Positions 14,701 to 24,363 are shown, counted from the first letter of the stretch. The stretch: 64,000 nucleotides of DNA from Eublepharis macularius (GCF_028583425.1 NC_072790.1:64938052-65002051), one strand, 5' to 3'. Program-made: numbers and translations. The notes: generated by a model not told the origin, from the sequence alone.

Positions 14701-17700
14701 AGGCCAACCCTGCTTAGCTTCTGAGATCTGACAAGATCAGGCTCACCTGGGTTATCCAGGTCAGTGTTTATGTAGAATAGAAGATGTCATATTGAACAGC
14801 AGATACTTTTACCAAGCTGTTAAAGCAAGAAATAGTACACATAGAGGTACTTGTCAGGAAAGGAGTTGTTTTTCCCAAGGGAATTTACCATTTCATATAA
14901 AATTGCTAGGACTTAAGTCCATTCTGATACATGAGAAGTCCATAAAACATACATGATTGCTATATGGGAATTTTCTGGGTACAGCCATAATGTGCTAACT
15001 GCTAAATACTACTCTGTTTTTCTGTAAATCATTATCTAAGATAACAGAATATGTTAGATGTTCCCTGTTACTACTGTACAAACACAGGGCCCTAATGGCC
15101 CTGAATTCTCCAGCCTCTAGTCAAGCTGTGGATCCATTAGCAATATGGATGAAGAATCTGAGAAACCTGAGACAGTGTATGGGGGGGGGCAGAATGTAAA
15201 AACAGCAGTTTTGTGAGGAGGCTTGGAAACTTCATAGAATTCCTCATAGGTACTACAAGTGCAGAAAGTGCTTTGTGATAGCTGGGGAGGGGTCCCCATA
15301 AAACTCATGTCTAGTGTGTGCAGTCTGGCTTAGAGATTCCCTGAGCATTGTAATTAGTGTAATGTCATACAAGAAAATAATAACTTCGAAAATTAATCAG
15401 TCAAGATTCTAATATTTTCCAATGGAATATGGGGGGGTATACTCATATGTAACAGTGCTCTCCCTTAAGCTCAATTAATTATTGTACTGTGTATACAATT
15501 TCAAACATACTCAGTTTACCTTCTGTAAAAGACTTAACACATTTAAATAAATCAAAGTCCAACTGTAGCTTCTGATCCCAGTAATCATAAAAAGGTTTCC
15601 ACCCACAAGCAAAGTTGAGTTTAGATAATCAGGTAAGTTTCAGTAATTTGGCCACCTGCCGTACTTTGTTGAAACATATTTTAACATTTAAATGTTTTAC
15701 ACCCTTTCTTTTGGCAGTCCCCGAGTATTGTATTCTTATAGGGCCTTCAGAGCTTGTTTTATACTGCCTATAGTTTTGGAATTCCCTTTCTCTACTTTCT
15801 TTAGGGTATTAATTACTTGTAACATTATTTGCTACTTTGTGTCCATAAATACACCTTGTGAAGTCTTGAGGGACATATATAAAATAACACTAAAGTCCAG
15901 TTGAAATAAAGAACAAAATCCCATCTTCTTATCAGCCTGTAACACTGGGCTGTATGAATTGCTCCTGCAATACTTACAAAAGATGCTCAGGATGTGACCA
16001 TGATAAATCTTGAGCAGCAGCCCTCAGTGTTTGGCTCCCCGTATTAAATGTCCAGGCTTGATTCATGCATGGTACTGTTGACTGGCTTCTCTCACTTGAG
16101 TCACTTGAAACTACTTGTTCTGAAGAAATGTTATGGTGTGTAGCAGCTGACTGCTGATAGAAGCCAGGCTTCTTTTTTGTTCTGTTTTGCAAGAATTGAT
16201 TAGAAACTTACTGTATGTGGTGCATTTTGACTTTGATGCCCACTGCTCCATAAAATCTTACCATCCTACCTGTTTTCCTTTGCTGGCAATGCGCTGGAGT
16301 ATAGATTGAGAGTGGGGCCGATGTGTGGATTAGCCCTGAGGACTAGTTAACCTTTGCTCAATTCTTGTTTGCTAGTACTGCATTTGAAGCAGACTTTTTC
16401 AGCTCATGTTGCCTTTGCATTCCCTTGCAGATGTCATGGAGACCCCACTTCCTTTGCCTTTCCCAGCCTATGCAAAGAATCTTTTAGTCTCCTTGTGCAA
16501 AGAAGTTCCATTCCAAGTAAAATGTACGTCCTGCCATCAGGAATTACGTTCTCATGTGGAGCTAACAGCACATTTCAGGTTTGTGAGAATCTTACCACTT
16601 GTAAAATGTGACTTCATATGTCTTTCTAAACATCTGGTGAATATTAAGCCCATCTTCGGTTCTTGTGTGTCTTTTGTTTCTTCTTCCATCTTAAGCATGG
16701 AGATAATGGGTTATGTAAGACCAAAAGAGTAAAGAGAGCTGTGGATGGTCAGCCAAAATGCTGATGTGTATTTTTGCTGCTGGCAGAACAGTAATGTGCA
16801 GTGTTTCTTCTGTATTTGTGTGTATACCTTTCTGCCTTTTAAATGGACAAGAAGACAATCATGTACTGTTTCCCAGAGCAATGAACCAACTGCAATTCAT
16901 GATTTTAAAGGATTCTGACAGGCATTTGAGATGTCTACTCCAGGAGATGGAGGCAGTCCATGGGACATGGGTGACTGTGGTAGGAGGGTATGGGTAGTCT
17001 TAAACTGGATTTAAAAGTAAATTATGCAAAGCTGGTATTAAGAATTAATATTGATTGCTTTTTAGTTTAGAGTTAGGAAAATGTTTAGAGTTACAGTTGT
17101 GAAGTCAATTTTCTTTTGGTTTTTTTCTTCTTCAATTATAGAACTCGTTGCCGTAATGCTGGTCCAGTAGTTCTGTCAGAGAAGACTATCTCCCAAGTTG
17201 CTGAAATATTTAAAGCAAAAGGTTTCTGTCAGAGGTGTAATGAGCTGCTTGTTGATGACAATCATATCAGCCAGCACAATTGCAAAACCTTGCACGACAT
17301 TAAAATTCTCACCACAATGGAACAATCAATCTTGATATTTTGTCATACCAATATGGGGAATAAAAATTACCTTAAAGACAGAAGACTTTTTAAGTCTTCT
17401 CCTCTTAAGAGATCTTTGACCATAGATACCTCTCTTAATGATCAGATTGAAGCTATTTCAAAGCGAAAAAAGGATTTGGAAGACAAAAGCCAAGAGTTTT
17501 GTAATACCCATGTCGTGAAAACCTGGACGTGTGAATGCTCCCTGTCATTTCCTTCTGAGGAATTAGTAGAGAAACATATTTTTTCTGCAAACAGAATATG
17601 TCACAAGTGTGCTGTGTGTGGAAAGCTTTCGGAAGATGCAAGCATCATCCGTTTGCATATGAGCCGTTTCCATGGAGGAGCGCACTTAACTAACTTCCTT

Positions 17701-20700
17701 TTCTGGTGTCAGGCCTGCAGTGTAGGTCTTCAGAAAGGGAGTGATGTAATGGCACACATGACTGAATGTCATATTGGGCACAGCTACTTCTGTGAAAAAT
17801 ACTGTACTGAGGATGAGCTTGCATTATCTTCTAATAGACTCACAGATACCTTCTGTAACAATTCTCTTGAGACTGAAAACCAATCTTTTGTCCCTATGGA
17901 GTTGTCTCCACCTTCAAGTCCAATGGATCTGGCTGAGAAAACTTCTCACCAAGGAAAATGGCAGTGCTGCTTGTGTGAGGAAATCTTTGACTCAGAAGAT
18001 ACTGTGAAACAGCATTGCATGTCATTAGACAGCCATCATTTTCACAGGTACAGCTGTGACTTATGTAAAGTTACATTTCGGAAAACAGAAACACTGTACC
18101 GACACTGCCAAGATAGGCATAGCGAAATTGTACAGATTAAATACTTCTGCGGATTTTGTGGTGACCTCTTTTTTGATACTGAGGAGGAATTTTTAATTCA
18201 CTTCAGGAGTTTCCATAGCACAGATTACGTATGTTTGTCCGAGACAGCAGAAACATCTATCAAGAACTTTGAGATGGTAGAAGAAAGCAACCTTCTCAGC
18301 TGTGGCTGTCGAGAGAAATATGCTTCCAAAGAAAATAGGAAAGCAGATTATAAGAAGTGTCAAGAAGCTATGCTGGCAAAAGGAAACCTGTGGTTTCGCT
18401 GCACTTTGTGTTCTTCAACAGCACAAAGCCATTCTGACATGGTTATTCATCTTGCGTGTCACACAAGTGACAAAAGTAAAGAAGAACTGTATGTTGTGAG
18501 GTGTGGAGCCTGCAACAAAAACTTCAGTGGTCTTACATTAGCCCATCAGCATTTTCATAGCAAGCACTGCTTCTCACAAAAGCCCAAGTTAGTCTCTCCA
18601 GCAGAAAGCAAAGTCTTCCAGTTTTCTGCCAGTGGATCTTGTGTAGATAAGAAGCCTGATAAACTGAAGCTTTCAGCTGCTTTGACTACACGAAGTTCAA
18701 AATCCCTTTCTCCAAAGAAATCAGGATATAAGAAGGAAGAAGTGCCTGGCCAAGGTTGGTAGACATTGGGGTGTGTATAATTGCCCAAGCTAACAGGCTT
18801 TTGAGAGTCTTATGTAACAGGTGTCTTCTCTTTTCCCATTCCTCAAGGAATTTGTCAGCAACACGGTTAATGACTGTCTTTGTGCTTGTGCAACCTCTCA
18901 TGTGGTGTTAACGAACACATTTAATGGCATGCTTGTAGGGGCAGGGGCGCTCTTTGCCCTGCTGCTCACAATTCACTATCTCCCTTTGCCAAATAACTGT
19001 CCAAACCCAATTGCACAGCACATCAAGTTAGGGGAAACTTTGCTATTGAAAGAGCTATTGGATATAAAATGCTAACAGAGATTCTGTATTGAACAAATAT
19101 GCTTTATTTTTATGGGTTGGATTATATTGTTGCTAAAATGTGGTCGAATTGGATCCTACCATTATTTCCATGGGTGCGAGAGGTAAGTGGGATGATCATC
19201 CTTGATTCCCCTTTTTACTGCAACCCCTCCCCCTTCCCTCTTAACAAGGGCTTTTTGTCCATGAAGTATCCCCAGTCATGAGCCTTGCCTATTTGGGTCA
19301 AAAGGATTGCCAGGGAAAGGGGAATTATCTACTTGCACCATTAGAGAGCTGTTATTACCCAGTGCATACATAGAACTGTTTTGAAAGTAGGCTGAAGTAT
19401 GGATGTCAGTATCTGTGATGAAACATAAAATACATTTTGATCTCTTTCCTCCTAACCTAGATGATGATCTTCCTGATCTAGATTACTTGCGCACCATGAC
19501 ACACATTATAATGATGGATTTAGATAACTGGGGAAACCTCTTCCATCAATTGCCTGCTACTCTTAACCAGGGGACATTTATCTGGGGTTTTCAAGGTAAG
19601 GGAATGAGTTAACTGTTCAGGCATTACAATGAAAGCTTAATAGAATGAGCAGTGCAGTTTTTAGTATCTGACAAAAGAAGGAAAGTAAGATCTTGTCTGT
19701 GTTCTACATTGTACTTTCCTTTGTTGTAAGCCCAGGTATGTCCATTTATATTATCACAAACACACTACCGATTCTTGTTTTCTGTCCTCTCCTTCCCTCG
19801 TTAACTGCCACCTTGCTCCATACCTTTGACTGCCCCCCCTTTTTTTTAATACCTGGTTTTCAGGATTGTTAGGAATGCATGTCATGATCTCACATTTGGG
19901 GGGGGGGGAGGGGGGAACGTATTCCTGAGATGATGGATGGATCATCAAATTCTGTAAGTTGAAAGTGCTGACATGTTATCAGGGCTTTTTTTCAGCAGGA
20001 ACGCGGGGGAACAGAGTTCTGGAACCTCTTGAAAATGGTCACATGGCTAGTGGCCCTGCCCCCTGATCTCCAGACAGAGGGGAGTTTAGATTGCCCTCTG
20101 CGCCGCCGAGCAGCACGGAGGGCAGTCTAAACTCCTCTCTGTCTGGAGATCAGGGGAGCGGGGCCACCAGCCATGTGACCATTTTCTCTGAGGGCAACCC
20201 ACTGACTTCCACCACCTCTTTTCCCAGAAAAAAAGCCCTGCATGTTATTAAAAGATTCACAATTAAGGAACAAGTGGGTTCAGGGTCACTGCAAAGAAAA
20301 CTCAAAGAGATGCAACGTTTAACTGTGAACAAGCCCGTGTTATATATAATTTATCACTTTTTTGCTTTAAAAGTAAATCTGTATCTTTTATACTAGACTT
20401 TGATTAGGGTGGCTGATGAAGTTGATTAGATGTTACTTGGCCACTTCTGAGCTGGGAGCAATGCACAAATTTCCACACTTGTACTTCAGTCTGATACACA
20501 CACACCTCTTCCTCTAAGTTTCTTGTTAGTGTATTATTCAATATATATTTCAACCATGTATAACCTTTTTCTGTTTCTCAAAAAATGTATATTACGTTTT
20601 ATAGTTTTTTTTAGTGACATTTATATTTTCCTTTTTGCCCGTCCCTTCTCCTTGTGATGCTTTCTAACAATGGCTCCTTTCTTATTTCATTGTTTAGGTG

Positions 20701-23092
20701 GGCACAACAACTGGAAGCAACCTGTGAATTGCAAAATGTTTAATTATCTTAATAGAATTGGGTGTTTTTTCCTTCATCCACGCTGTGGTACAAGGAGGGA
20801 AGCAGCTGACTTTGCAATCTGTGTACATGTAAGACTTCCAAGTTTCTTTTACAGCCTTCTGCTTTTGTAATGCAAGAATGACAGCCTGGGAAAAATTGAC
20901 ATACATGTCCATGTCTGCATGTATCTAAGGGTGGGCTGCAACACTGTCATTTTTCTTCATCCGTTGCATACTTAAAGTTTAATTCCCGGAAGAGGGAGGT
21001 AAATCCTTTTCTACATAATAATGCTATTAGTAAATACATTGTAGAAAGTGATACATCTGTAGTGAAGAGTTGAGAAAGATATGATGGGGCATGATCTTGT
21101 GAGCCAGTAGACTAGGATTCTGCCACTTACTCTTTTTTTGGCCCACTTATTGTGTGGCATCCCAGGTACTTATTAATGATATATATGAAGAATCCTGTCA
21201 ATTCAAAGAACTAGCCTTCATTTATCTTCCATCCATACAGTTTTTTAAAAGATTATTTTAGCAGAATATGCATCACACACCAAACAAGGTCAGCCTAATG
21301 CACAATTTATATAAATATTTTATACACATTTTCACCCAGCTTCAACTTATTCCAATATAGCAAAAGCAACCTCCAATTTTGAATAAATACATTTGTGAGA
21401 ATTCCCTTTGCTCCATATTTCTTTATAACAAGCCAGTTTGTTTATCATTGTAACAAACCTTGAATTATTTTCTACTGAAGAAAATCTGTCAGATGTTTCC
21501 ATATAAAGTACAAGCTTCAGGTTTTGGTTAATTTATTATCTGTTTCATAGGTTGGTCGACTAGATGAACACCTTCCCAAGCATATTCCTTTTACCATTCT
21601 TTCTGGAGACAAAAGCTTTCTGGAGTTGGAGAGCCAGCTTAAGATGACTCAACGGACAACCCGCATTCTAGATCCTCATAAAATTGACGCTGATATAATG
21701 TGTGCCTTATTAAACAGCATTTCGGACACGGCCAAAGGTATTTTTTGTAATTAACTTGCACAGTCGCTTCCCTTCAAGGATCTCAGAGAAGCATAGATGA
21801 CTCTTCTTGGCCATTTGTGAGGTGGGTTATGCTGAAAGATAGCAACCTTCCTGTCTGAAGGGATTAAAATCCAGGACTTCCTGTTCCAAGGCCAACATTT
21901 TAGCCACTGTATCATACCACACTGGCTCACAGTGTGTTTTGCACTCCAGACAAATAGGAAGGCAGTGGAAGATGTCTACTTCTAAATATGTGCACTTCTG
22001 GTTGTGTTGAGTTGTTAATCTAAAAATATTAAATGTCTGTTCAAAAGGTGTGTGTGATAGATAAGTGACAAAGCTCGGGGGGCAGGGGGAGTTGTGAGAG
22101 CTGAGATGCTACCTAGTGAGGACAGTATGTCTATCTGTTCACAGAAAATGAAGAGGATTCTCCAATGACAACAGAACAGTACTCACAAGGAGCAGAGATT
22201 CAAGAAAGTATGTCTTAATTTTCACATGAAAGGTTTATAAACATCTGGGCCAAAGACTTTTTAAAGATCTTTGGTAATGTCAGACAAGGAATGGTCTAAA
22301 ATACTTGTTTGCTTTTGTTTATTTTTACTATATGTTAACATTCCTGAGCAGGAGATAACGGCATACAAACGAGGATAGTACCCACAAAACAGTAGTACTG
22401 AGTGGCTCCTTGGTCATAAAACAGCACTTATTAATTTCCTTATAGTTGAAGAGCTACATTTGTGAGCCAATTCATATTGTTGGTGGTGCTCATTCAGTGA
22501 TTTCTGGGTGTGGCTTTATGATATAGACAAGATCACCAGGAGCCAATAATGGTATGAATTAGTTTTTCTACTCAGGAGTGTGTGTACATGCTCCACAGTC
22601 TGCATGGATGCAGCAATCTGTTTTAAAGTGAGTTCTGACAACAAATGGTGGCAAGCCTGCACATACAGAGGATGTAAACCTGCTTGCAGTATTTCACGCT
22701 CCAAAGTTTTAATGCAGGAGCTGTTGCTTGTGTGAGTCAGCCTTGAAAGACAGAGAATTGCTCAAGTCCATCCTATTTGATTATAACAAGGATAGGGTTA
22801 GAATCCAGGGTGACGAGCTCCTAACTCGCGTTAGAGGGGAAGTTACTGTCTTGTTCTACAGTCTTGTTAAGCACAAGGACTCATGCTGCATCTCTTATTT
22901 ATGTGGATACTGTATGGTACACAACACTTTAAAGAAAAAGTTCATTGCACTTCGTTGCTGTTTCATAATTTAATTAATGTTCATAATGATGGTCACACTG
23001 TTAAACAAGTTTTTCATCTATTTTGATGTCTTTATGCAGGTGAAGATGTACAATTACAAGAGGCAATCAGACGGAGTCTTCAAGAAATATGA
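784..23092 (+). CDS. ZNF451: ZNF451, E3/E4 SUMO-protein ligase zinc finger protein 451 (12 coding exons, 5' end outside window)
   Basis: Family knowledge: ZNF451 is a nuclear protein that catalyses SUMO2/3 chain formation through N-terminal tandem SUMO-interacting motifs, represses SMAD3/4 signalling and cooperates with TDP2 on topoisomerase II adducts. Seen here: 12 exons in consistent phase at 784-912, 3054-3165, 12213-12360, 12651-12777, 13313-13466, 16431-16578, 17142-18754, 19461-19595, 20698-20828, 21551-21737, 22145-22207 and 23040-23092. They total 3000 nt, i.e. 999 codons plus stop. Multiple C2H2-type fingers run from exon 3 through the large exon 7. The conserved C-terminal domain (often called PIN-like) starts at LPDLDYLRTMTH, and the protein ends in a ubiquitin-interacting motif (LQEAIRRSLQEI). 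The human protein is about 1061 residues, so only the SIM-bearing first ~60 residues should lie upstream. All introns are GT-AG. I identified it by remembered similarity to the human protein, not by a search. Confidence 0.97.
1805..1984. mobile_element. Snap-back (inverted) insertion of a short Penelope-type repeat with 13-bp target-site duplication
   Basis: ACTGAACTAGTAT occurs at 1805-1817 and again at 1972-1984. Between them two 53-bp arms (1856-1908 and 1919-1971) are perfect inverted copies, with a 10-nt spacer CTTTCGAGAT. The left copy continues outward to 1818 (GTTAGCCGTGTTAGTCTG). The same repeat family occurs at about 24985-25112. This is a single reverse-transcription insertion that copied itself back. 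The family name is inference. Confidence 0.75.
2110..2712 (+). mobile_element. Decayed L1-type LINE 3' end
   Basis: A short open stretch ends like an L1 ORF2 C-terminus (MAKLARYINKRPIKEFEEK). It is followed by an AT-rich 3' UTR, a pyrimidine-rich tract (about 2625-2685) and ACTAAAATAAAATAC plus an A-run near 2690-2712. No intact ORF. It is in an intron of ZNF451. Family call at moderate confidence; the left limit is unclear. Confidence 0.45.
3054..3165 (+). CDS. ZNF451: ZNF451 coding exon
   Basis: Acceptor TTAG ends at 3053 and donor GTAATT starts at 3166. It encodes EKVDSQHAHGLQQLEFI through DQWLKMP-like residues, nearly identical to mammalian ZNF451. It leaves one base (phase 1), which joins 12213. 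The following 9-kb intron is mostly transposon. Confidence 0.95.
3166..4130 (+). other. ZNF451 intron sequence, no gene seen
   Basis: AT-rich intron. A weak MIR/L2-like trace (TTTATATAGTGCTTTCTGAA) lies near 3390-3480. Nothing else was recognised before the L2 LINE begins. Confidence 0.5.
4140..5795 (+). mobile_element. L2-clade LINE, 5'-truncated, sense within ZNF451 intron
   Basis: Reverse transcriptase motif A is visible as LLDLTAAFDTVDYDLL (frame of 4189-4641). Motif C is HQYADDTQLFLL in the next open frame (4566-5741), so one frame change separates them. Downstream are KLNPVKTEVLQVGRG, TSRLDYCNSLYAGLPLGLI, LHWLPVEFQIRFKVLVLTFK and ACKTELFRQAW, all typical of L2 ORF2 C-termini. The tail is a (TAA)n then (GAT)n microsatellite at about 5738-5793, as L2 ends in simple repeats. 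The endonuclease domain is missing. Two further copies lie at 51.65-52.45 kb and 54.94-57.86 kb. The L2 clade assignment is from memory. Confidence 0.85.
5738..5793. repeat. (TAA)n / (GAT)n microsatellite at LINE tail
   Basis: About eight ATA/TAA units followed by about nine GAT units, directly after the L2 3' end. Confidence 0.9.
6132..11028 (+). mobile_element. DIRS-family tyrosine-recombinase retrotransposon fossil, nearly full length, in ZNF451 intron
   Basis: About 4.9 kb in the same orientation as ZNF451. Parts in order: left terminal inverted repeat (about 6132-6170), gag-like region (about 6500-7560), reverse transcriptase/RNase H region (about 7580-9300, with the motif HPYLDDILI), tyrosine recombinase region (about 9420-10497, with SARRVSELSAL and HSTRSAATN typical of the R...HxxR core), internal complementary region (about 10505-10612) and right inverted repeat (about 10938-11028). 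The internal region carries complements of both ends, the hallmark of DIRS architecture. It looks structurally complete, with only a few breaks in its coding parts, and is probably fairly young. Confidence 0.88.
10505..10612. repeat. DIRS internal complementary region
   Basis: CCCAAGATGTCCTCCGCCTC is the complement of the left terminus near 6145-6165. TCTCCTCTGAGGAAAGGAGG with GACATCTTG is the complement of the right terminus near 10950-10985. Both are joined in one block, as expected for the circular-intermediate model of DIRS elements. Confidence 0.8.
11030..12212 (+). other. ZNF451 intron, mostly unassigned
   Basis: About 11200-11350 has a weak, decayed SINE look (TATACTCAGCCTTTCTTCCA, then CTTGCTTAGCTTCATCAAAT). 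The rest shows nothing I can name. Confidence 0.4.
12213..12360 (+). CDS. ZNF451: ZNF451 coding exon, first C2H2 finger
   Basis: Acceptor TTAG ends at 12212 and donor GTAACG starts at 12361. It encodes LCPIMHCNKKFDNGALLLGH, the first finger of the protein (C-X4-C spacing). The open frame is closed at both ends by the splice sites, and the two leftover bases pair with the G at 12651 to make Arg. Confidence 0.93.
12651..12777 (+). CDS. ZNF451: ZNF451 coding exon
   Basis: Acceptor TTAG ends at 12650 and donor GTAAGA starts at 12778. It encodes FDHCPCDPAVTIHGRPSSFA then CIVCKKRF, a degenerate C-X2-C finger matching the human FDHSPCDP region. It ends in phase 0. Confidence 0.95.
12778..13312 (+). 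other. ZNF451 intron, no element recognised
   Basis: AT-rich with a short TCTCTC-rich run near 13070-13100. No ORF or repeat supported. Confidence 0.5.
13313..13466 (+). CDS. ZNF451: ZNF451 coding exon, C2H2 finger
   Basis: Acceptor CCAG ends at 13312 and donor GTATGT starts at 13467. It encodes QFFACPCCFLLFSLRDECLQ followed by HMSEEKHF, a finger with C-X2-C and H-X5-H, then FSQTFKLS. The frame also stays open past the donor, but only this exon is homologous. Confidence 0.95.
14081..14168. repeat. Decayed foldback element of the CAGTGCAATCCTAAGCAGAGTT family
   Basis: TAGTGCAGTCCTAAGCAGAG at the left is mirrored at the right by TTTACTTAGGATTTCATTG. This is the same family as the well-preserved copy at 52872-52959, but old. 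Confidence 0.6.
14558..14766 (-). repeat. 5S rRNA-headed SINE (5S-Sauria type)
   Basis: On the minus strand, 14766 down to about 14675 reads as a decayed 5S rRNA: AGATCTCAGAAGCTAAGCAG, GGTTGGCC and TTGGATGGGAGACCG are all present. A tail follows with GGGGTCACCATGTCAACTAT and ends near GGCACTCTCCACCAC. A 5S head fused to a LINE-like tail is the published structure of the 5S-Sauria SINE of squamates. It is not a functional 5S gene. It lies antisense in an intron of ZNF451. Confidence 0.8.
14770..16430 (+). other. ZNF451 intron, no gene seen
   Basis: AT-rich intron with short homopolymer runs (G-run near 15181). The open frames here are short and lack recognisable domains. Confidence 0.45.
16431..16578 (+). 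CDS. ZNF451: ZNF451 coding exon, C2H2 finger
   Basis: Acceptor TGCAG ends at 16430 and donor GTTTGT starts at 16579. It encodes PFPAYAKNLLVSLCKEVPFQ followed by VKCTSCHQELRSHVELTAHF, matching the human FPSFAKKLLISLCKDVPFQVKC region. Confidence 0.95.
17142..18754 (+). CDS. ZNF451: ZNF451 large exon with most zinc fingers
   Basis: A 1613-nt exon encoding about 538 residues. Cys/His pairs recur at CQRCNELL, CHKCAVCGKL with HMSRFH, WCQACSVG with HMTECH, WQCCLCEEIF with HCMSLDSHHFH, YSCDLCKVTF with HCQDRH, YFCGFCGDLF with HFRSFH, FRCTLCSSTA and VRCGACNKNF with HFHSKH. This is the central multi-finger block. The acceptor is ATAG ending at 17141. The donor is GTTGGT at 18755, which is weak. Read-through would add Gly-Trp and stop at 18762. 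Confidence 0.96.
19461..19595 (+). CDS. ZNF451: ZNF451 coding exon, start of C-terminal domain
   Basis: Acceptor CTAG ends at 19460 and donor GTAAGG starts at 19596. It encodes LPDLDYLRTMTHIIMMDLDN and GTFIWGFQ, the most conserved C-terminal block of ZNF451, described as PIN-like. Phase 1 on both sides, so skipping it would keep the frame. Confidence 0.96.
19980..20240. mobile_element. hAT-type palindromic MITE with 8-bp TSD
   Basis: CATGTTAT flanks the element at 19972-19979 and 20241-20248. Terminal inverted repeats are CAGGGCTTTTTTTC and its complement GAAAAAAAGCCCTG. The interior is a large foldback with arms of roughly 65 bp (about 20037-20102 and 20115-20180). An 8-bp TSD with CAGGG ends fits hAT. 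It is non-coding and sits in the intron between ZNF451 exons 8 and 9 of this window. Confidence 0.88.
20698..20828 (+). CDS. ZNF451: ZNF451 coding exon
   Basis: Acceptor TTTAG ends at 20697 and donor GTAAGA starts at 20829. It encodes NYLNRIGCFFLHPRC and ADFAICVH, continuing the C-terminal domain. It ends in phase 0. Confidence 0.96.
21551..21737 (+). CDS. ZNF451: ZNF451 coding exon
   Basis: Acceptor ATAG ends at 21550 and donor GTATTT starts at 21738. It encodes VGRLDEHLPKHIPFTILSGD, then MCALLNSISDTAK, closely matching the human C-terminal domain. Confidence 0.96.
21775..21935. repeat. Decayed MIR/L2-type SINE
   Basis: TTGTGAGGTGGGTTATGCTG and, later, AGCCACTGTATCATACCACA then CTGGCTC resemble the MIR-like 3' portion. 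It is highly diverged and in an intron of ZNF451. Confidence 0.45.
22145..22207 (+). CDS. ZNF451: ZNF451 coding exon (short)
   Basis: A 63-nt exon, acceptor ACAG ending at 22144 and donor GTATGT at 22208. It encodes an acidic, poorly conserved linker (ENEEDSPMTTEQYSQGAEIQ) ahead of the UIM. Its limits are set by splice sites and phase rather than by strong homology. Confidence 0.85.
23040..23092 (+). CDS. ZNF451: ZNF451 last coding exon with ubiquitin-interacting motif
   Basis: Acceptor GCAG ends at 23039 and the stop TGA is at 23090-23092. It encodes SEDVQLQEAIRRSLQEI, a canonical UIM (acidic patch, then x-Ala-x3-Ser), matching the human C-terminus. Confidence 0.96.
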
Positions 23093-23860
23093 AGCTGTAC
23101 TGAGATCAGTACTTTCTAACATCCAAGTTTCTGTCATCATATATTAGAAACTTGTCATATTACAAAAATATCAAACCAAGGTATAAATGGCGCTTTAAAG
23201 AAGTGAGTTTTCTCTAATATCATGGTCTAGCATAGAATTAAGCACATTTAAGGTTCACAGGTTACTGTTCAATTTGAGTGTGCTCAGCTGCACTCCAGAT
23301 CTCAGTTACTGCAATTTTCACAAAACCACATAAAATATTGCGTGAGAGAAAGTGTACTAATAAGAATTCCTGAACATCATATTCTAAAGAACGAGGGTGG
23401 CTTTAATGATCTGAAAGGTGTTTACTTTATGACTTCTTATTTTCAGTGTGTTAATCCCTCTTTTGTGAAGCATAATTACTCTGTATGTATATTGCTAGCG
23501 AAGCCTTGCAACAAATACAAGTATTGATTCCTGTCCTGTCTTAGCTGATCAGTTCATAAAGCAAAGATCATATATGTACCTTGCAGTTTAATGTACAGGC
23601 AAAACTTGAAAGAACTCGACTGTGGTGTCAACTAGGTACTTTGTTACCTTTCGGTGTTCACTTTGAATTTGGGGAATGAATGCAATGCCAAATTGCGTTG
23701 TCTGTTTTGTGTTTGTTTGTTTGTTTGTTTTAATATCTCAACAAAATATTTTCTTCTCTCTCTTAGTCTGAATACTGTAGTTTCATAAAAGCTTTTGTTT
23801 CAGTATTGTTAGTTTATTATAACTATTTTTGACCATAATTAAAGAATTATTTTTGTATTT
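23093..23860 (+). other. ZNF451: ZNF451 3' untranslated region
   Basis: AT-rich sequence after the stop with no repeat I recognise except a short (GTTT)n run near 23709. The best polyadenylation signal I see is ATTAAA at 23838-23843, with a T-rich stretch after it. A hAT-type MITE begins at 23924, just beyond. The end is estimated. Confidence 0.55.
23838..23843 (+). terminator. Candidate polyadenylation signal ATTAAA of ZNF451
   Basis: The common variant hexamer, about 750 nt after the ZNF451 stop and followed by a T-rich tract. No AATAAA was found closer. Confidence 0.4.
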
Positions 23861-23923
23861 CCTCATGACAACTGAAGGCCTTGTGAAAATTTTCACCCTC
23901 CTCATCCAGTTTTTCAGTACACA

Positions 23924-24363
23924 CAGGGCTCATTTTGAGGGGGAACGTGCAGGAACGCAGTTCCGGCAGTTCCCCAAAGAGGTCACATGTTAGGTGCCCC
24001 GCCCACCTGACAGCCATTTGGGCCTGTTTTGGCCTGGATTGGGGCTGAAACAGCCCGGATCGGGCCTGTGATGGGTGGTGGATCACTCTCCCACTCAGCA
24101 GCGGCCCAATTCTGACCATTTTGGGCCCCTTTTTGGCCATTTTCAGCCCCCTTTTGCCATTTTGGGCCCAATTTCGGCCCTGAATGGCCAGGATTGGGTG
24201 CAAAACAGCCAGGATAGGTGATGTCAGGGGGTGTGGCATATGCAAATCAGTTATGCTAATGACACTTCTGGTGATGTCAAGGGGCGTAGCATATGCTGAT
24301 GAGTTATGCTAATGTGTTATGCTAATGAGTTCCTCCAGCTCTTTTTCTACAAACTGACCCCTG
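23924..24363. mobile_element. hAT-type MITE with 8-bp TSD just 3' of ZNF451
   Basis: AGTACACA is present at 23916-23923 and 24364-24371. The left end is CAGGGCTCATTTTGAG, and the complement of the right end is CAGGGGTCAGTTTGTAG. The interior has repeated GGCCTG/TTTTGGCC-rich modules and TATGCTAATGA repeats. No transposase ORF. The family is related in its ends to 19980-20240 but distinct. Confidence 0.82.

Noticed and set aside
14675-14766. Possible 5S rRNA gene on the minus strand
   Set aside because: Decayed and fused to a SINE tail; not a functional gene.
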